Positions 5,940 to 7,725 of a stretch of 7,725 nt of DNA are shown in pieces (the first letter of the stretch is position 1; the number at the start of each line of letters is the position of its first letter). This DNA comes from Hydrogenophaga sp. (GTDB lineage Bacteria; Pseudomonadota; Gammaproteobacteria; Burkholderiales; Burkholderiaceae_C). The position numbers and the translations under genes are program-made. The stretch lies in contig JAABRN010000522.1 of the NCBI GenBank assembly GCA_011390855.1, positions 1 to 7,725 on the forward strand. Reading direction: 5' to 3'. The notes under the pieces are model-generated. The model worked only from the letters and a program-made list of their open reading frames with translations, was not told the origin of the DNA and made no database searches.

Positions 5940-7202
5940 ATGATCCAGAGACGTGATTTCCTCAGAGTTGGCCTGTCGGCGGTGTCGGTGGTGGCCGCCC
6001 CCCATCTGGGCGCTCAGACAGGTGAACGGGTGGTCATCATCGGCGGCGGTTTCGGCGGCGCCACCGCTGCCCGCTACCTCAGGCGCTTCAATCCATCGTT
6101 GCAGATCACGCTGGTGGAGCCTGCGGGCAATTTCGTGATGTGTCCCATGAGCAACCGCGTCATCCACGGCGGCTTGCAATTGCGCGACATCACGCGCCCC
6201 TACAACCGCTTTGTCGCCACCCAGGGACTTCGCTGGGTGCGCGCACGAGCGGACGGAATCGATTTGGCCGCGCGGGAGGTGCGCGCAGCGGGCGAGCGCA
6301 TCCTGTACGACCGCCTGATCATTGCCCCCGGTGTGGACTATGTGTACGACGGTATCGAGGGCCTGCAGACCGCAGACCAGCAAGCCCGCGCACCGCACGC
6401 CTGGAAGGCCGGGGAACAGACGCAGCAGTTGCGCAACATGTTGCAGGCCCTGCCAGAGGATGGCGTGGTGGCGATGACCGTGCCCAAGGTGCCTTACCGT
6501 TGCCCGCCGGGCCCCTACGAGCGTGCAAGCCTGATCGCACACTATCTGGAGACCCGCAAGCCAAGGGCCAAGCTGCTGGTGTTTGACGCCAATCCGGAAA
6601 TCCAGGCCAAGAAGGGGTTGTTCGAGGCGGTCTGGAAAAACCGTTATCGCGATCGCATCGAATACGTCCCCAATACCGATCTCAAGGCCGTGGATGTTTC
6701 AACGGGGACGCTCGATTTCGGTGCGGAGGGCAAAGTCAAGGCCGATGTGTTCAACGTCATTCCGCCGCAGCGCGCCGGCGCGATCGCGCTTGCCAGCGGT
6801 CTGGCCAATGTCGGTGGTCGCTGGTGCGGTGTGGATTTCCTGAGCTATGAATCGACAGTTGCCAAGGGCGTGTATGTGCTGGGTGATTCCATTGCGGGTG
6901 CACCGGGTATGCCGAAGTCCGGCCACATGGCGAACCAGGAGGCCAAGGTCTGTGCAGGAGCCATTGCTGCCGAGTCCCTGGGAATGGAGGCGCCCTCGGA
7001 TCCCATCATCGCCAACACCTGCTACAGCTTTGTTTCGCAGACCGAGGTGATCCATGTGGCGGCTGTCTACCGCTACGATGCGGCGAAAAAAACCATGGTG
7101 GCCGCGCCCGGCGCGGGTGGCCTTTCGTCCGAGCCCAACGTCATGGAAGGCCTGTATGCGATGGCATGGGCCACCAATATCCTCAACGACACGCTGGGCT
7201 GA
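5940..7202 (+). CDS. fccB: flavocytochrome c sulfide dehydrogenase, FAD-binding subunit
   Basis: Periplasmic flavoprotein of 420 aa that oxidises sulfide to sulfur or polysulfide and hands electrons to the cytochrome encoded just upstream. A Tat signal peptide is visible at the N-terminus: QRRDFLRVG (3-11) then a mild hydrophobic stretch to about residue 26, meaning export after FAD is bound. The FAD-binding motif VVIIGGGFGGATAARYL is at 31-47. Two cysteines match the redox-active pair of the family: Cys188 in YRCPPGPYERAS and Cys361 in ANTCYSFV. A second nucleotide-contacting motif VYVLGDS is at 311-317, followed by MPKSGHMANQEA. The C-terminal domain (about 353-420) corresponds to the FCSD flavin-binding region. 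The length is near the usual 400-430. It shares the SQR/FCSD fold, but Tat export, the cysteine positions and the adjacent cytochrome point to FCSD rather than a membrane SQR. No sox genes are in the window. Confidence 0.94.
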   Translation: MIQRRDFLRVGLSAVSVVAAPHLGAQTGERVVIIGGGFGGATAARYLRRFNPSLQITLVEPAGNFVMCPMSNRVIHGGLQLRDITRPYNRFVATQGLRWVRARADGIDLAAREVRAAGERILYDRLIIAPGVDYVYDGIEGLQTADQQARAPHAWKAGEQTQQLRNMLQALPEDGVVAMTVPKVPYRCPPGPYERASLIAHYLETRKPRAKLLVFDANPEIQAKKGLFEAVWKNRYRDRIEYVPNTDLKAVDVSTGTLDFGAEGKVKADVFNVIPPQRAGAIALASGLANVGGRWCGVDFLSYESTVAKGVYVLGDSIAGAPGMPKSGHMANQEAKVCAGAIAAESLGMEAPSDPIIANTCYSFVSQTEVIHVAAVYRYDAAKKTMVAAPGAGGLSSEPNVMEGLYAMAWATNILNDTLG

Positions 7203-7264
7203 ATGACGCCGAATCCCGGGTGTGCGCACTGGCGACAGAAAGCCTGAAAACCAGACCGCCCATG

Positions 7265-7291
7265 AAAAAAGCCCCTGGTGACCCGAGGGGC
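7265..7291 (-). terminator. intrinsic terminator of the RRM gene
   Basis: Read on the minus strand, GCCCCT (7291-7286) pairs with AGGGGC (7276-7271) around a 9-nt loop and is followed directly by six T (7270-7265). It lies 48 nt past the minus-strand stop at 7340. On the plus strand the same stem is followed only by TTCTGTCT, so any termination of fccB transcripts here would be weaker. Confidence 0.82.
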
Positions 7292-7339
7292 TTCTGTCTG
7301 AGCCCGGTTTGCACCGGGCCAGGGATTCAGCGCTGTGGC

Positions 7340-7725
7340 TCAGTAGCCACCGCGGCCACCGCCGCCGCCGCCGCCTTCACGACGACCGCCGCCGCCGTAG
7401 GGGCTGCGGAAACCGCCGTCACTGCCGCCACCGCCACCAAAGCCGCCACCGCCGCTGCGGCCACCGCCACCACCAAAGCCGCCGCCACCCGAGCGGGGAG
7501 GACGTGCTTCCATCGGACGGGCTTCGTTCACCACCAGGCTGCGACCGCCCAGTGACTGACCGTTCATGCCTTCGATGGCGGACTGGGCTTCAGCATCGCT
7601 GCCCATTTCCACGAAACCAAAACCTTTTGAGCGACCTGTGTCTCGCTCCATCATGACTTTGGCGCTGTTGACAGAGCCAAAAGCGCCGAAAGCCTGCTGC
7701 AGGTCTTCGTCGCGCACGGTGTAAG
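7340..7725 (-). CDS. RRM RNA-binding protein with glycine-rich tail (N-terminus outside window)
   Basis: A small single-RRM protein of the bacterial glycine-rich, often cold-responsive type; it would bind single-stranded RNA in the cytoplasm. The frame enters from the window edge as YTVRDEDLQQAFGAFG. The usual start of such proteins (M-x-KLYVGNLP, carrying RNP2) would lie about 11 codons outside, so the GTG at 7717 is an internal Val codon, not the start. RNP1 is visible as KGFGFVEM, with Met in place of the common final aromatic residue. The helix SDAEAQSAIEGMNG and strand GRSLVVNEARP complete the RRM. The last 49 residues are almost all Gly with scattered Phe, Arg, Ser and Tyr, ending RGGY, and include two copies of a 12-residue unit. 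A strong terminator follows. The gene converges on fccB and is probably unrelated to it. RNA targets are unknown. Confidence 0.92.
   Translation of the reverse strand, partial: YTVRDEDLQQAFGAFGSVNSAKVMMERDTGRSKGFGFVEMGSDAEAQSAIEGMNGQSLGGRSLVVNEARPMEARPPRSGGGGFGGGGGRSGGGGFGGGGGSDGGFRSPYGGGGRREGGGGGGGRGGY
7418..7489 (-). repeat. two tandem 36-bp units encoding the Gly-rich tail
   Basis: Unit 7489-7454 encodes GGGGFGGGGGRS and unit 7453-7418 encodes GGGGFGGGGGSD. They differ mostly at Gly wobble positions and in the last two codons. The surrounding DNA (7343-7489) is a GCC/ACC-rich low-complexity tract on the plus strand, so copy number may vary between strains. Confidence 0.85.

Noticed and set aside
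7262..7555. Plus-strand peptide starting MKKAPGDPRGF and continuing Ala/Thr-rich
   Set aside because: Its start codon sits on the terminator hairpin, and the Ala/Thr run is simply the antisense of the Gly-rich tail of the RRM protein.

Overview
The window is about 64% G+C (estimated by eye), densely coded, and looks like a chromosomal segment of a betaproteobacterium, probably Burkholderiales/Comamonadaceae-like. The pointers are the kdsD-kdsC-lptC cluster next to a divergent KefB/KefC-type antiporter, a small RRM protein with a Gly-rich tail, and the style of the proteins. This assignment rests on recalled family features, not on a search.

Layout. (1) 9-1993, minus strand: a CPA2-family cation:proton antiporter with an NAD-binding RCK (TrkA-N) domain and a TrkA-C domain. 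Its last ~14 codons are out of frame, which points to a one-base frameshift near 44-62. (2) 1994-2122: a divergent intergenic region with a good promoter that places kdsD on a probably leaderless transcript. (3) 2123-4463, plus strand: kdsD (arabinose-5-phosphate isomerase), kdsC (KDO-8-phosphate phosphatase) and lptC (LPS export), the last two overlapping by ATGA. Together they supply KDO for lipid A-core and move LPS to the outer membrane. (4) 4500-5279: a classical SDR oxidoreductase sits where lptA and lptB often follow lptC. (5) 5280-5572: a 293-bp gap with a hairpin after the SDR gene, then a perfect TTGACA box inside a small inverted repeat. (6) 5573-7202: a two-gene unit for a monoheme cytochrome c and a Tat-exported flavoprotein, i.e. 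flavocytochrome c sulfide dehydrogenase (fccA-fccB), which would pass electrons from sulfide to the respiratory chain in the periplasm. (7) 7265-7291: an intrinsic terminator for the minus-strand gene that follows. (8) 7340-7725, minus strand: an RRM RNA-binding protein with a glycine-rich tail, cut at its N-terminus by the window edge.

I see no tRNA, rRNA, CRISPR array or insertion sequence. No wholly new system is evident. The points most worth a second look are the antiporter frameshift, three genes sharing a -10-like box 6-7 nt before ATG, the sulfide-oxidation pair directly after an LPS cluster that lacks lptA/lptB, and the regulatory-looking gap in front of that pair.
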